Under the pieces are notes generated by a model. It saw only the letters and a list, made by a program, of their open reading frames with translations. It was not told the DNA's origin and made no database searches. A DNA stretch of 64,000 bases from Odontocerum albicorne (Eukaryota; Arthropoda; Insecta; Trichoptera; Odontoceridae), in the NCBI GenBank assembly GCA_949825065.1, contig OX463842.1, positions 4,553,723-4,617,722 on the forward strand, written 5' to 3'. Positions 32,109 to 42,976 of the stretch are shown one piece after another (positions within the stretch are counted from its first letter, which is position 1; each line of letters begins with the position of its first letter). A program made the position numbers and the translations under genes.

Positions 32109-32510
32109 GAATCAGTTACAAACCAATATAAGACTCGCTCCGTCCTTGGCATGCTTTAAAAACCGACTGAAAAAACTCTAAATTTCTAGTCAGTAAAATA
32201 ACGTGTTTCATTCCTGATTTTTCTTTTCATTTCCTCTCTACCATCCTATCCTTTCCTTTTGATTGATGATTTCTCACTTTATATGAAAAATAATGTTCGG
32301 GGGATTGTCCGTCTTTGTGGGGTTCGTGGGCATGTTCTCGCGTATATGTTTATGGATTTCGTGGGGATGGATAGTCATTTGAATGCTTTATGCGACCACG
32401 TAACTTGCTTCATTTACTTTTGTCTGGTTGGTTGGAAGAGATTGCCACCTGGCAATAAGCCCGCCAGATTGTATTGCAATAAAAGTGTTCAATAAATAAA
32501 TAAAAAAATA
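32109..32510 (+). mobile_element. LINE B 3' end, 5' truncated
   Basis: Starts within the codons for the terminal W-N-Q-L region (AATCAGTTACAAACCAATAT) and runs to AATAAAAGTGTTCAATAAAT with an A-rich TAAA tail. It includes the tail hairpin GATTGCCACCTGGCAATAAG. Inserted in the hAT. Confidence 0.8.
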
Positions 32511-32914
32511 AAAAAGGGAAAACCTTTTTTTTGCTATATAAGTATAATTACCTGTATAAATATCCTCGAATTTGCTTCCTGGCCCGTCGAGCCTAAAATT
32601 TGCTTCCTGGCCCGTCGAGCCTAAAATTTTTACGACCTAACCCTTAGCGAAAAAAGTTTGCCGACCCCTGAACTAGACCACAGAGGTAGGAAATTATATC
32701 TGCAACAATAAATAAATCATCGCAGATGCTGACTAGAAGGAAAGTTGTGCATCAGCACAAATTTTCCGACAGTGTTATGTTATGAATGGCAGGTATGGGG
32801 CACGTGAGAAACGAGAGCATTTGCTGCTTTCCTGTAGCATACCATATTCTTCTTTATCTAACAACTTCATGTTGTTTTCTTCTTCAATATATTACATTAT
32901 ACATTATTAAGTTA

Positions 32915-32995
32915 AATCATGTTAGCGGATTACTGTACGCTGATGACATGGTAGAGTTATCGAAAGATGAATATAAATTTCAGTTTGATAAGTAA
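32915..32995 (+). pseudogene. Reverse transcriptase fragment with YADD box
   Basis: HVSGLLYADDMVELSKDEYK is in frame and then stops. YADD is the catalytic motif, with LINE C-type context as at 3150. It lies immediately before a Penelope-associated palindrome, as the 3150 fragment lies before the Penelope-like end. Confidence 0.65.
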
Positions 32996-33005
32996 ATTGT
33001 AAAGT

Positions 33006-33268
33006 AATTTATTTTTATCATACACTGTTTATTCCACTTTTTTGTAACGGTATAACCCTACCGGTTTCATGGCTTTCACCTCATATTCTGGGGAGCACAA
33101 ACAAGACTTGTCTGTGCTCCCCTGAAGATGAGGTGAAAGCTTTGAAACCGGTAGGGTTATACCGTTACAAAAAAGTGGAATAAACAGTGTTTGATAATAA
33201 TAAATTACAATGTCTTTAAACCTCCACAACGTTAATGCCTTAACTATAAACAACATATAAATTGTAAA
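33006..33268. mobile_element. Family G palindrome, copy 1
   Basis: 33006-33105 and 33108-33206 are near-perfect inverted copies of the Penelope-associated unit, head to head with almost no spacer. The centre lies near ACAAGACTTGT. The flank 33187-33268 matches the reverse complement of 34497-34562. Each arm carries CTGAAGA...GAAA, with a decayed copy on the left arm. Confidence 0.75.
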
Positions 33269-33660
33269 GGGGTTTTCAAATTGAGTGTTTTTTTTAATTC
33301 TTGGATAAAACACAGATGGCGTCGCGAACTTGCCTGGGTCTTGTTACATTTGAAAAGTGTAATGTACGACATTTATAAAAATGGAGTCGTATACAATACG
33401 ACAACGCATTCAAATTGTTGAATTATTTTATGCATTGTAATCTCCGGAAACGGTGATGTTAAGTGGCCACCAAGATCGTGTGATCTCACACCGTTGGACT
33501 ATTTTCTCTGATGTTACTTGAAAAGTCAGGTCTATAAGAATGACCCCCAATTGATTCCTGAGCTGAAGGACGAAATTATTCGCGTTATTGGTGAGTTAGA
33601 ACCGCATTTATGCCAAAATGTCATCGAATTTTAAAAAAAAAGAGTGGACATCTTTGGAGC
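33269..33660 (+). mobile_element. Element D copy 3, right end lost
   Basis: GGTTTTCAAATTGAGTG start, MESYTIRQRIQIVELFY, the same internal deletion, then KWPPRSCDLTPLDYFL and a stop. It is cut off at 33660 by the tandem repeat. Confidence 0.7.
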
Positions 33661-33685
33661 TGTTTTACATTTTATGTATTTTGTA

Positions 33686-33828
33686 ATATCCGTATATTTT
33701 GTTTTTGATGTATCAATACCCGTGTATTTAGTTTTTGATGTATCAATATCCGTGTATTTTGTTTTTGATGTATCAATATCCGTGTTTGTTTTTGATGTAT
33801 CAATATTCGTGTACTTTGTTTTCTAAGC
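33686..33828. repeat. 30-bp minisatellite, about 5 units
   Basis: GTTTTTGATGTATCAATATC plus CGTGTATTTT repeats every 30 bp. Because 30 is divisible by 3, one frame reads a 10-residue repeat (VYFVFDVSIS). That frame is a product of the repeat, not of a gene. Confidence 0.85.
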
Positions 33829-33839
33829 ATATTTTATTT

Positions 33840-34496
33840 CTTTGTTTCAGGTTAGAGAATAATTATTTTGTGGATGTTGCATTAACTAAAGCTGTATTTG
33901 GATCCATTTTTTACGTTTCACACTAGAAAGGTAAAGAAAAAGTATATTTTATTTTATTGTATAATATTTTTTACTATTGAAATGCTCACATAATTTTTTT
34001 TACAAAGTTTATAATAAACGTCTCACTAGGTTCAACGACTGTCTTGAGACATTTTATAAAATTCGCATCTAAATATCATATTTACTACACATATATTTAA
34101 GGTGTAGAACAAAATAACGCATTATTTGAAATATTTTAAATGTTTACAACGTAATATACAGCATTCTCCCACCTAATGAGACGTATCGCTCGTTCTTAGA
34201 CAGGTAGATTTCACAAAAAAGAAATATATATATAAAGTAGATATTAGAAAAAAAATAACACGTTAACACAAGACACACTAAATTCCATCATTATCACCAC
34301 GCCAATGAAGATTATTTAAATTAGAAACATTTATTTAACAAACTATCATTCACTGATTTGTAGGCACAAAGAAACACTCATAAATTCACAGAAGTCAAAG
34401 AAAAGGGAACTGCATATGAAACACTTTTACCATTGCATAATTTTAATGCAATTTACGTTTTCATCTTATATTGACGTTATCTATAACTATTGTAAA
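33840..34496. other. No recognised feature
   Basis: AT-rich sequence between the 30-bp array and the second palindrome. No terminal repeats or domains seen. Confidence 0.4.
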
Positions 34497-34760
34497 TATT
34501 TTATATATTATTTATAGTTAAGGCATTAACATTTTGGAGGTTTAAAGACATTGTAATTTGTTTTATCAAACACTGTTTATTCCACTTTTTGTAACGGTAT
34601 AACCTTACCGGTTTCAAGGCTTTAACCTCATTATCAGGGGAGCACAAACTAGTCTTGTTTGTGCTCCCCTGGTGATGAGGTGAAAGACTTGAAACCGGTA
34701 GGGTTATACCGTTACAAAAAGTGGAATAAACAGTGTTTGATAAAGCAAATAACAATTGTA
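34497..34760. mobile_element. Family G palindrome, copy 2 (opposite orientation to copy 1)
   Basis: Arms of about 95 bp (to 34648, and from 34655) mirror each other through GTGCTCCCCTG...CAGGGGAGCAC. The unique flank is on the left here and on the right in copy 1, so the two copies are inverted to each other about 1.3 kb apart. Confidence 0.75.
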
Positions 34761-35024
34761 AATATTGTTCGTTTGTTATCAGTAGTTTTTTTTCATTTCA
34801 GTATTTTATTGACCGTGTATTTTAATACCATTTATGGCTTTAGTTAATGCATTTAATAACTTAGAAGTTAGATACACTACGCCTTATTTTCCTCAATCTT
34901 AAATCTCTGCCTCACGTTTTATAAATGCTTGTTTCAATATTACAATATTTTAAAACAGAAAATATTTTTGAAGTACAGGTGTTGATACGATATCACTGTG
35001 CAGTCTGACTATTATAGTTTCTTT

Positions 35025-35200
35025 GTATACAGTGCAATCTGGGGGTTAATTGCCATGTTGCAATCTCTTCCAACCAATCCGAAAGGTGGGGCAAAAAAAC
35101 TAAACTGAAACCATTTTTTTTAAATCTTTATACCGATGAGAATAGAACCCACAATCCCCGAGTTAGCAGTCAAACGATTAATCAACCACGACAGTCGTTT
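35025..35200 (-). mobile_element. tRNA-derived SINE
   Basis: Minus-strand order: CGTGGTTGATTAATCG (box A decayed), GATTGTGGGTTCTATTC (box B), body, TCGGATTGGTTGGAAGAGAT and tail hairpin. Same orientation as all other copies. Confidence 0.65.
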
Positions 35201-35964
35201 CTTTCTTTATCTCTCACTTAATTTTTGTCGTTTTTTTACTTGAAATAATATTCTTGCATTTATCTTTTAAACTTTCTGTCTATGACCAAGTGCTCATTTT
35301 TTTTTATCAAGAGATGGCGCATCTACTGTCCACTTTCTTCACTCCGAGGTTCTTGACCGCTCACAACGAATTGAGAAAAAAAAAAAATGGTCGCGGTTCG
35401 TAGACTTGAAATATTCAAAGCAAATGCGTTGCCGGTAAAATATTTTGTAAGTGGCAAATCCCTCTGAGGTTTGTTTTTTTTTATTCAATTTAAGGTCCAG
35501 CCACACAGCCACTAACTGGTAATTATTTAGCTATTGTTACGTATCTCTCGCGCAACGCACCTCGAGGCCGGGTTCCGCCATTACATGGCGAGTATTGATT
35601 GTGTTAACGAATTAGTTTTCTTATTGTTTAACGATTTATTTTATTATTGTTGAAAGATTTATAATTATTGTGCTCTGGAATTTTTTTTTATGTTAAATGC
35701 ATTTGTTGCTTTATGTATGTATAAAAAAGTCTCTTTCTAATTGTAATATGTACTCGTATATGCAATAAACAAATAAAATAATATAAATATTGGATTTTAA
35801 AATCACGAGTTTAACAAGTGATTGAGACGTGTGACTACACACCATAAATCATATTAAATTGGTTTTTCAATATTAATAAGAATGAGTGATTGCCGAGATA
35901 CTGAAAATATTGAAAACAAACATCCACGAGCATTAAGCGAAGCCTGGTTATTGTACGAGTATAT
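35201..35964. other. No recognised feature
   Basis: Contains GC-richer 35300-35420 and 35490-35590 and a possible retroelement tail (CAATAAACAAATAAAATAA at 35763). No domains. Confidence 0.35.
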
Positions 35965-37220
35965 AGACACACGAGATTCCATACAATTGTATGGATTTTC
36001 ATGTGTTATAGAAGTTAAGTAAAAAAGTTATACTTGCCAGGATGAATTTGTTATAGGAATAAAGTTAAGAAGTTATACTGTGTGTGCGGTATATTATGGG
36101 ATGAATGTTTTGGTCTGTCTGGAGTGATGAAGTGTGAGGAGTTTGATTTCGCATGATGTATGCATATGTAATTGAGTGTCACTGTTTGTCAGATTGATGA
36201 GAATGTGTAACGGAGTTTTATATAATCCAAAATCGGAAAGAAGTATCGATTTGTTTTGTCAGGCTATATGTTCACAGTGAGTTACAGGCAAAAGCCTAGT
36301 TTACTGGGGACACGACAAGCGAAAGGCAACAAACCCAGATCCATTAAAATTGTATGTCCGAACTGAATTACCTGTTGGTCTTCCGAACTGAATTACCTGT
36401 TTCAAATTATGTATATTTCTTGTCATGTGTTAAGTAAATAAAATTAAAAAAACTACTTGCCGGGATGAACTGATACGTTGTATGGATTCTCATGTGTTAC
36501 AGGAGTAAAGTAAATAAGTTATACTTGCCGGGATGAACTGATACATTGTATGGATTCTCATGTGTTACAGGAGTAAAGTAAAGAAGTTATACTTGCCGGG
36601 ATGAACTGATACATTGTATGGATTCTCATGTGTTACAGGAGTAAAGTAAAGAAGTTATACTTGCCGGGATGAACTGATACATTGTATGGATTCTCATGTG
36701 TTACAGGAGTAAAGTAAAGAAGTTATACTTGCCGGGATGAACTGATACATTGTATGGATTCTCATGTGTTACAGAAGTTAAGTAAAAAGTTATACTTTCC
36801 GGGAGGAACTGATACATTGTATGGATTTTCATGTGTTACAGGAATAAAGTAAAGAAGTTATACTTGCCGGGATGAACTGATACATTGTATGGATTTTCAT
36901 GTGTTACAGGAGTAAAGTAAATAAGTTTTACTTGCCGGGATGAACTGATACATTGTATGGATTTTCATATGTTACAGGAATAAAGTAAAGATGTTATACT
37001 TGCTGGGATGAACTGATACATTTTATGGATTTTCATATGTTAGGGGAGTAAAGTAAATAAGTTATACTTGCCGGGATGAACTGATACATTGTATGAATCT
37101 TCATGTGTCACAGGAGTAAAGTAAATAAGTTATACTTGCTGGGATGAACTAATACAATGTATGTATTTTCATGTATCACAGGAGTAAAGTAAAGAAATTA
37201 TACTTGAATACGAATGAACT
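35965..37220. repeat. 68-bp minisatellite array, about 13 units, split by a retroelement
   Basis: Units begin GATGAACTGATACATTGTAT and contain TGTGTTACAGGAGTAAAGTA. Starts at 36464, 36532 and 36600 show a 68-bp period. Central units are nearly identical and the outer ones diverge. Two old units at 35965-36085 are separated from the rest by family A copy 2 (36089-36435). Confidence 0.9.
36089..36435 (+). mobile_element. Family A retroelement 3' end, copy 2
   Basis: Collinear with 1-345 from ATATTATGGGATGAATG to TCTTGTCATGTGTTAAGTAA. It carries a 20-bp internal duplication (CCGAACTGAATTACCTGTT). It sits inside the 68-bp array. Confidence 0.7.
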
Positions 37221-38437
37221 GTTTAAATTGTATAGGTTTGCTCTATTGTGTTATATTCGTTTTGTACTAGTTTTTTTTCCGATTGTATAACAATGTTTAC
37301 CTACACGTCAGTATTTAATTTTATTATATGTTGTTTTTAAATATTTTATATCAAAAACGTCGTTTGACCGTTGAATATATCCAACAAGACATGATGAATT
37401 GCCTAGTGTATTGTGACAAATAACACCTAATTAGCAGTGCCAAGTTTCCCATTAACGAGCTATTCTTACATTTGTATGTCTGTTTTTAAAAACAACTGTT
37501 TATATTTAACGGCCAATATCTCGATATTTTTCATTTTTTTTATAAAGTTATATCTATAATACAAACATTTGCCAAAGGCTATACCTATAAACAAATTTAA
37601 ATCTTAAAAACTAATCTAATTTATGTATTATAAATGTGAACAAACTTAATTTTAATTTCCTACATGTCATTTTTATTTTTAATAACCTTAATATTTCATT
37701 TCTCTTTTTTACTTACAAATTTACGCCATATTCCCTTTGGAGTAGGCGGAGAAAACAACTCTATTTCCCCCCCATATATTCATAAAGCTTTCCAAATGTT
37801 ATCCAAGCTTTTATATACCATAATTTTTTCCTTCAATAAAAAAAATCAACCATCTCCTTCCTTTCGTGTTTCGTTCTTCCTCTTATGTGCTTTGATTTCA
37901 GATAAATTTGTTGTTTTAATTCATTTCCTCAATGTTGCGAAATAATGACAAAATTCCTTACTTTGTCATTATTACTGTTGTCATTATGCTATGTTATAAC
38001 TTTTGATGAAATGTTTTTTTCTTGTTATGGGGTATAATTGGACTAAACTTATATCAAATTTAATACTGTTTGAGAAAAAAATACGAGATAATATATAAGG
38101 GTACAAATTCTAGTGCATTGTTTTGAAATATGGCGACATTCCGGTCGGTTTCCCAATGGCCTAAAGTAAGTAATTTTGCTGAAAATTGTTCAATACCAGT
38201 TCCGTTGACCAGCTGGTGTAGAACCGCGACTGGCAACACATTATACATTCCTCAAGACAGCTTTAAGTCCTTACAACATTATGACTTTGCCGTTTTAAAA
38301 TTGACAGTTTCGATTAAACCAGAGTATACCTACATAACATATCTTCGAACGTGTCCATGTTGCAATACTCTGTTAGGCTATATTTTCCCTTTTTCTAAAG
38401 CCTGTAAAACATGATACAACATTCCTTTTTCTTTTAA
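37221..38437. other. Mostly unassigned, with LINE C tail and one unexplained frame
   Basis: 37705-37850 resembles the LINE C 3' end on the minus strand (CCATATTCCCTTTGGAGTAG). At 38130-38410 a 94-codon plus-strand frame starts ATGGCGACATTCCGGTCGG and has a CCTAAAGTAAGT donor-like site 36 nt later. The opposite strand is open for 62 codons. Not recognised; the element or gene status is unclear. Confidence 0.35.
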
Positions 38438-39058
38438 CCTTTTCTTCCCTGTGTTGGGTATCTTCTACACGTTGCTTCTAATAACCATCAATATCTCTAT
38501 AAATATTATAAATACAAGGTTAAGATTTTAGGTATTCCTCCATAATATATTTACGCATTGATTTAAAAAATAATATTAATAATAATCAGAATTTATCGAC
38601 TACATCGTAGGTGTTTTGTAAAGATCGAAAACAAATTCGCATTTAAACGCTGCGAGTGCCTCGTCTTGACGATAGGTGAAGAGTATGCGGGAAGCGCGAC
38701 ACTATATTCGCATCTCACTCTTGCATACCCCACTGAATTGCGAGGAGCTGAATTGTCTCAACGTCGCAAGCATAAGCGTAAGCGCCGGGGTATGCGACTG
38801 ACGTTCCGCGCCACAGTAGCTTCTAGGCTTGCAAATAGGTTAGACGTACGCCCGTTCCGTGAGCGTTACCAGATTGTTTTTTAATGTTTTCAGCAAATAA
38901 ATCTCAATTATTATAATTTTTAACTTCAATTATAATTAATTAAGGGGATTATCTATGAATGTTCTTATTTTTCCGATTTAAAATCGCTAATTTTTTATCG
39001 CGTACTCACTACCCAACACCGGAGCACGCGTTTCAATTTTAACACCGTAAGGGAAGGG
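38438..39058. mobile_element. MITE M copy 3
   Basis: 621 bp between TTAA at 38434-38437 and TTAA at 39059-39062. Ends are CCTTTTCTTCCCTGTG and CCGTAAGGGAAGGG. Its right TTAA is also the start of the family F match, suggesting insertion into that element's TTAATGTCTTC. Confidence 0.85.
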
Positions 39059-39061
39059 TTA

Positions 39062-39362
39062 ATGTCTTCTCTCTTGAAACTATTTTTTTGTCATCTATTT
39101 ATTTTCTGTGTTTTTTTTTATATTCTTGTTCTACGTGTTCAAGGGTGTGGGCTGAAAAACATCTGGTGTCCCCGTGGCTGGGTTCGCCCTATATTGGTGG
39201 GGTGTATCTTGGCCGAGGGGATGTTATTAGATGAGCCCAGACCTTTTGATAGCTTCTGTATTTAATGTATTATCTGCAATTTATGTGTTTTAGAAGTGTT
39301 ATTTAAATATATTTTGTACATACTATGTTGCTGTCAATAAACCTAAATTTATTTATTTATCC
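39062..39362 (+). mobile_element. Family F retroelement 3' end, copy 2 (monomer)
   Basis: Plus-strand counterpart of 13272-13565, ending ATAAACCTAAATTTATTTAT. It holds one monomer where the other copy has two. The frame MSSLLKLFFCHLFIFCVFFY onwards is open, but see rejected items. Confidence 0.6.
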
Positions 39363-39579
39363 TTACATAAATAATATGTAATTTTAAAAGGACAATAGCG
39401 CCGTTTAGAATGCAGACTCTCTTCAAGGGCGAAAATGAATATAATTTTATTTATTCGTATGGTATCCTTCAACGTATCCGATTTGATGATTTGGACACAT
39501 TGGAGAGCGTGATCGGGAGACAATATTATCTTTGGCCACATCCATCGAAATGTCGGGCTTAGAACTCTTGAACATACAG

Positions 39580-39650
39580 TTACGTTGTATACAGTACAAA
39601 CTGGTGGGTTTATTGCCATATGGGAATCTTTTTAAATCAATTATTATAGA
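39580..39650 (-). mobile_element. tRNA-derived SINE 3' tail fragment
   Basis: TATACAGTACAAACTGGTGG, then TTTATTGCCATATGGGAATC, is the tail part of the SINE on the minus strand. The head is missing. Confidence 0.5.
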
Positions 39651-39954
39651 AATTTGAAAAAAAACAGACTACACCGTACAAGAAGAGGCATTAATACAAG
39701 CATACGTCTAGTTCTAGTGAATAAAAAACAGGCATATGAAGGTAATGGCTGCGGAGATTAGTCATTGATAGTCTGACGAAATGTTTTTAAATAATCTATA
39801 TATCCTTTAATTTTAAAAAGAAAATAAAAAACACGCGGATGTAGATAAAAAACCTCAAACCGACCTAACTCTTAATGTTATACAAATCGGGCGGTGAGAG
39901 TGAAAGTGTGAGCGAAAGAGTGAGACGCAATAAAATGAGTTCATGTTGCATCAC

Positions 39955-40135
39955 ATTTTCATTGTACCCAGTACAATCTGATGAATTTATTTCTATGTCG
40001 AAATCTCTTCCAGCTAACCAGAAATATGTTTTTTACTTAAAGTGAAAATCAGTCTATACCCTTTTTTAAAATAAAATATCTGGTATCAAAGGAAGTCATA
40101 CGTCTTATCAACTAAGTCACTGAGGTCGTCAACTT
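39955..40135 (-). mobile_element. tRNA-derived SINE
   Basis: Minus strand: CTCAGTGACTTAGTTGATAA (box A), decayed B box (GACTTCCTTTGATACC), body, TCTGGTTAGCTGGAAGAGAT and tail. It runs into the 132-bp array at 40148. Confidence 0.6.
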
Positions 40136-40147
40136 TGTTTGGATAAA

Positions 40148-40845
40148 GATTTAAGAATGTGTGTAAGATTATTTTGATATATTCAGTTTTATAGGTTGGT
40201 TGTCAAATAAAAATAAAGTGTGCAAAACAAAATCAAATTCAAACGAAGCGTACAAAACAAAATGAAATACAAATTAATAGATTTAAGAATGTGTGTAACA
40301 TTATTTTGATATATTCAGTTTTATAGGTTGGTCGTCAAATAAAAATGAAGTGTGCAAAACAAAATCAAATACAAACGAAGCGTGCAAAACAAAATCAAAT
40401 ACAAATTAATAGATTTAAGAATGTCTGTAAGATTATTTTGATATATTCAGTTTTATAGGCTGGTTGTCAAATAAAAATAAAGTGTATAAAACAAAATCAA
40501 ATACAAACAAAGCGTGCAAAATAAAATCAAATACAAATTAATAGATTTAAGAATGTGTGTAACATTATTTTGATATATTTAGTTTTAAAGATTGGTTGTC
40601 AAATAAAAATAAAGTGTGCAAAACAAAATCAAATACAAATTAAGCGTGCAAAATAAAATCAAATACAAATTAATAGATTTAAGAATGTGTGTAACATTAT
40701 TTTGATATATTCAGTTTTATAGGCTGGTTGTCAAATAAAAATAAAGTGTGCAAAACAAAATCAAATACAAATGAAGCGTTCAAAATAAAATATAATATAA
40801 ATAAAGTGTGCAAAAGTAATCAAATAAAAATTAACTGTGTTCTAA
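40148..40845. repeat. 132-bp tandem repeat, about 5 units with internal sub-repeat
   Basis: GATTTAAGAATGTGTGTAA recurs at 40148, 40280, 40412, 40544 and 40676, exactly 132 bp apart. Each unit contains two or three short copies of GTGCAAAACAAAATCAAATA. The last unit degrades into sub-repeats alone. Confidence 0.9.
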
Positions 40846-41124
40846 AATTTGTGTGTTAACTTCGAGTTTGTCTAATCGAATGCATTTTTGATTCGTGTAT
40901 AGTAGTCTTTACACTGAAGTTATGGAAAATAATAATAGGACACAACTCGAAACTACCATTGAAAGGAAATTTATCAACATTGCTGACTATTCTCCATCAT
41001 GAGATAAGCTTTTAATACTACAAGTTTTTGACATATATATTTGAAAGCTTAAATCAAGTCAAACTGGACGTGTGTACTTTCCAGTTTTGAGATTAGTATA
41101 TCAACGAATAGAGTCTGTTTGAAT

Positions 41125-41280
41125 TTTAGCGTGTATTGGAAAATATCTATGATTTTGATGTATTGGAAAATATGCATGATTTTGATGTATTGGAAAATAT
41201 CTATGATTTTGATGTATTGGAAAATATCTATGATTTTGATGTATTTGAAAATATCTATGATTTTGATATATTTTTGACAA
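41125..41280. repeat. 27-bp minisatellite, about 5-6 units
   Basis: GTATTGGAAAATATCTATGA plus TTTTGAT repeated. One frame on the minus strand reads a 9-residue repeat (HQNHRYFPI), again a consequence of a period divisible by 3. Confidence 0.85.
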
Positions 41281-41755
41281 GTACACGTAGAAAAGATCGT
41301 TTAGTTATTTGAAATAAATGAATTACCATAAAGTTGTATCAATAAAACCAGAAATGAATTTTTAACGTAAAATTGTTTCAATTTTTTTTGGATAATAATC
41401 AATTACTCTACTTGGGCCAAAGCTGTTAATCAATTTAACGCGTATCAAAAATAAACTAATGAAAAGAGCAATATTTAAAAACAAAAAAAAATTGGCCAGA
41501 GTATCACTTTGATTTTTTTTATAAGGATTTTAGGTTGAATACCATCCATTAATTGTTCTTTTATGATAGGGATATGGCGTAAGCGATTTTTGTCTTGATA
41601 TATAATTATTTACTTTATAATGCTTTTGTATATAGGTTAAACCTAATTACATACAAAAGCTTTAAGAGTATAAGAAATAAAAAATAACAAATTATAAATA
41701 ATTGTTAAGCCGAAACAGCTCACTCCTGTTAGTAAGCAAGCTCAAAAGGCTTTCA
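41281..41755. other. No recognised feature
   Basis: AT-rich, ends at the MITE M left flank. Confidence 0.4.
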
Positions 41756-41759
41756 CTAA

Positions 41760-42976
41760 CCCTTGCTTATTTATTTATTTATTTAACACTTTTATTGCAA
41801 TACAATCTGGCGGGCTTATTGCCAGGCGGCAATCTCTTCCAACCAACCAGACAAAAGTAAATGAAGCAAGTTACGTGGTCGCATAAATCATTCAAATGAC
41901 TATCCATCCCCACGAAATCCATAAACATATACGTGAGAACATGCCCACAAACCCCACAAAGACGGACAATCACCCGAACACTATTTTTCATATAAAGTGA
42001 GATATCATCAATCAAAAGGAAAGGAAAGGATGGTGGAGAGGAAAGGAAAAGAAAAATCAGGAATGAAACACGTTATTTTACTGACTAGAAATTAAGAGTT
42101 TTTTCAGTCGCTTCTTAAAGCATGCCAAGGACGGAGCGAGTCTTATATTGGTTTGTAACTGATTCCAGAGTCTCACTGCATGGACAGTAAAGGACGACGT
42201 GAAAAAAGAAGAGCGGTGAACTGGAAAGGCCAATAAACAATCTCTGTTTGAGCGTAGCGCTAATCCATGATTGGAAAGACGCTGAAAATTTTCGGCGAGA
42301 TAAGAGGGTGCGGCGGGACAGTTAAGGATATTATACAATAGAGACAGTATGTGAATTTGGCGTCTATTTCTAACATTCAACCAGTTCAATGCCATGTGAT
42401 GTGTAACTAGTACACATTGCTTCTAAAAACTTTAATATCTCTATAAATATAATAAATACTGGGTTCAGATTTTAGGTATTCCTCCGTAATACATTTACGC
42501 ATTGAGTGAAAAAATGATATTAATAATAATTAGCACTTATCGGCCACATCAGAGATATTTTGTGAAAATCGGGAATAAATTTACCAATACAATCAGACGT
42601 GTGCTAGTATGTGACGTAGGTGTATTCATTCTAAAAACCGCTATGGGTGAGGAAGCGACGCTATTCACGTCTCACTCCTACTCTACTTCGGTATATGGGA
42701 ACGCAATAAATATTAGTTCGCTCGTTTCTCTCGGGCATCCATTTGATGTGGTCTCTTCGCCCGTTTTGTGAACGTCGGCCGATGTTTTTTTCATGTTTTC
42801 AGCAAATTAAATTTCAATTTTTATGACTTGACTTCAAATTTAATTAATTTAAACGATTTGCTATGAATACTCTTATTTTTTCCGCTTTTAAATCGCTCAT
42901 TTTGACATGTGTATTGATGTGTATTGCATACACAGCACCGGAACGCGCGGATATTTTTAGCACAGGAAAGGAAAGG
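41760..42976. mobile_element. MITE M copy 4, interrupted by LINE B
   Basis: The left end CCCTTGC starts at 41760 after CTAA (41756-41759). It resumes at about 42392 with CATGTGATGTGTAACTAG and ends at TTAA (42977-42980). The expected continuous end is CCCTTCCTTCCCTGTGATG, so LINE B was inserted about 10 bp inside the MITE. Second subfamily, like 1920 and 56293. Confidence 0.7.
41767..42391 (-). mobile_element. LINE B (CR1/Jockey-like) 3' part
   Basis: Best preserved copy. The open frame 42395 to 42078 (105 codons) reads ALNWLNVRNRRQIHILSLLY, PSYLAENFQRLSNHGLALRS, VHAVRLWNQLQTNIRLAPSL and a CFKKRLKKLL end. W..L...IR...SL..FK..LK is the standard C-terminus of this LINE group. The 3' untranslated region, the tail hairpin (TTGCCGCCTGGCAA) and a TAAATAAATAAATA tail follow. 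5' truncated inside the MITE. Confidence 0.85.

Larger units (their letters stand above)
31125..32670 (+). mobile_element. hAT element with AACTAGAC duplication, containing an LTR and a LINE
   Basis: Begins CAGGGGTCGACAAACT and ends AGTTTGCCGACCCCTG, 16-bp inverted repeats with one mismatch. The flanks AACTAGAC at 31117-31124 and 32671-32678 are an exact 8-bp duplication. It keeps the C-terminal part of a hAT transposase (31215-31358, resumed at 31839), a solo LTR (31359-31838) and a LINE B copy (32109-32510). A 31-bp duplication sits near its right end (32570-32630). Confidence 0.9.
30970..32700 (-). mobile_element. tRNA-derived SINE split by a hAT element
   Basis: Body and box B (GAGGGTTCGATTCTAGC, near 31087) lie left of the hAT. 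Box A (CCTCTGTGGTCTAGTT) lies right of it at 32671-32692. The 8-bp AACTAGAC inside box A is duplicated on both sides, which shows the hAT jumped into the SINE promoter. The SINE proper is 30970-31124 plus 32679-32700. Confidence 0.75.

Noticed and set aside
33644..33926. Small membrane-like repeat protein (VYFVFDVSIS repeated)
   Set aside because: Direct product of the 30-bp tandem repeat with a period divisible by 3.
39062..39265. Open frame of 67 codons in family F, similar to one at 13369-13557
   Set aside because: In the part aligned between the two copies the three differences I found (His/Arg, Trp/Gly, Arg/Cys) all change the amino acid. There is no sign of selection to keep a protein.
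41101..41286. Peptide with repeated HQNHRYFPI
   Set aside because: Direct product of the 27-bp tandem repeat.
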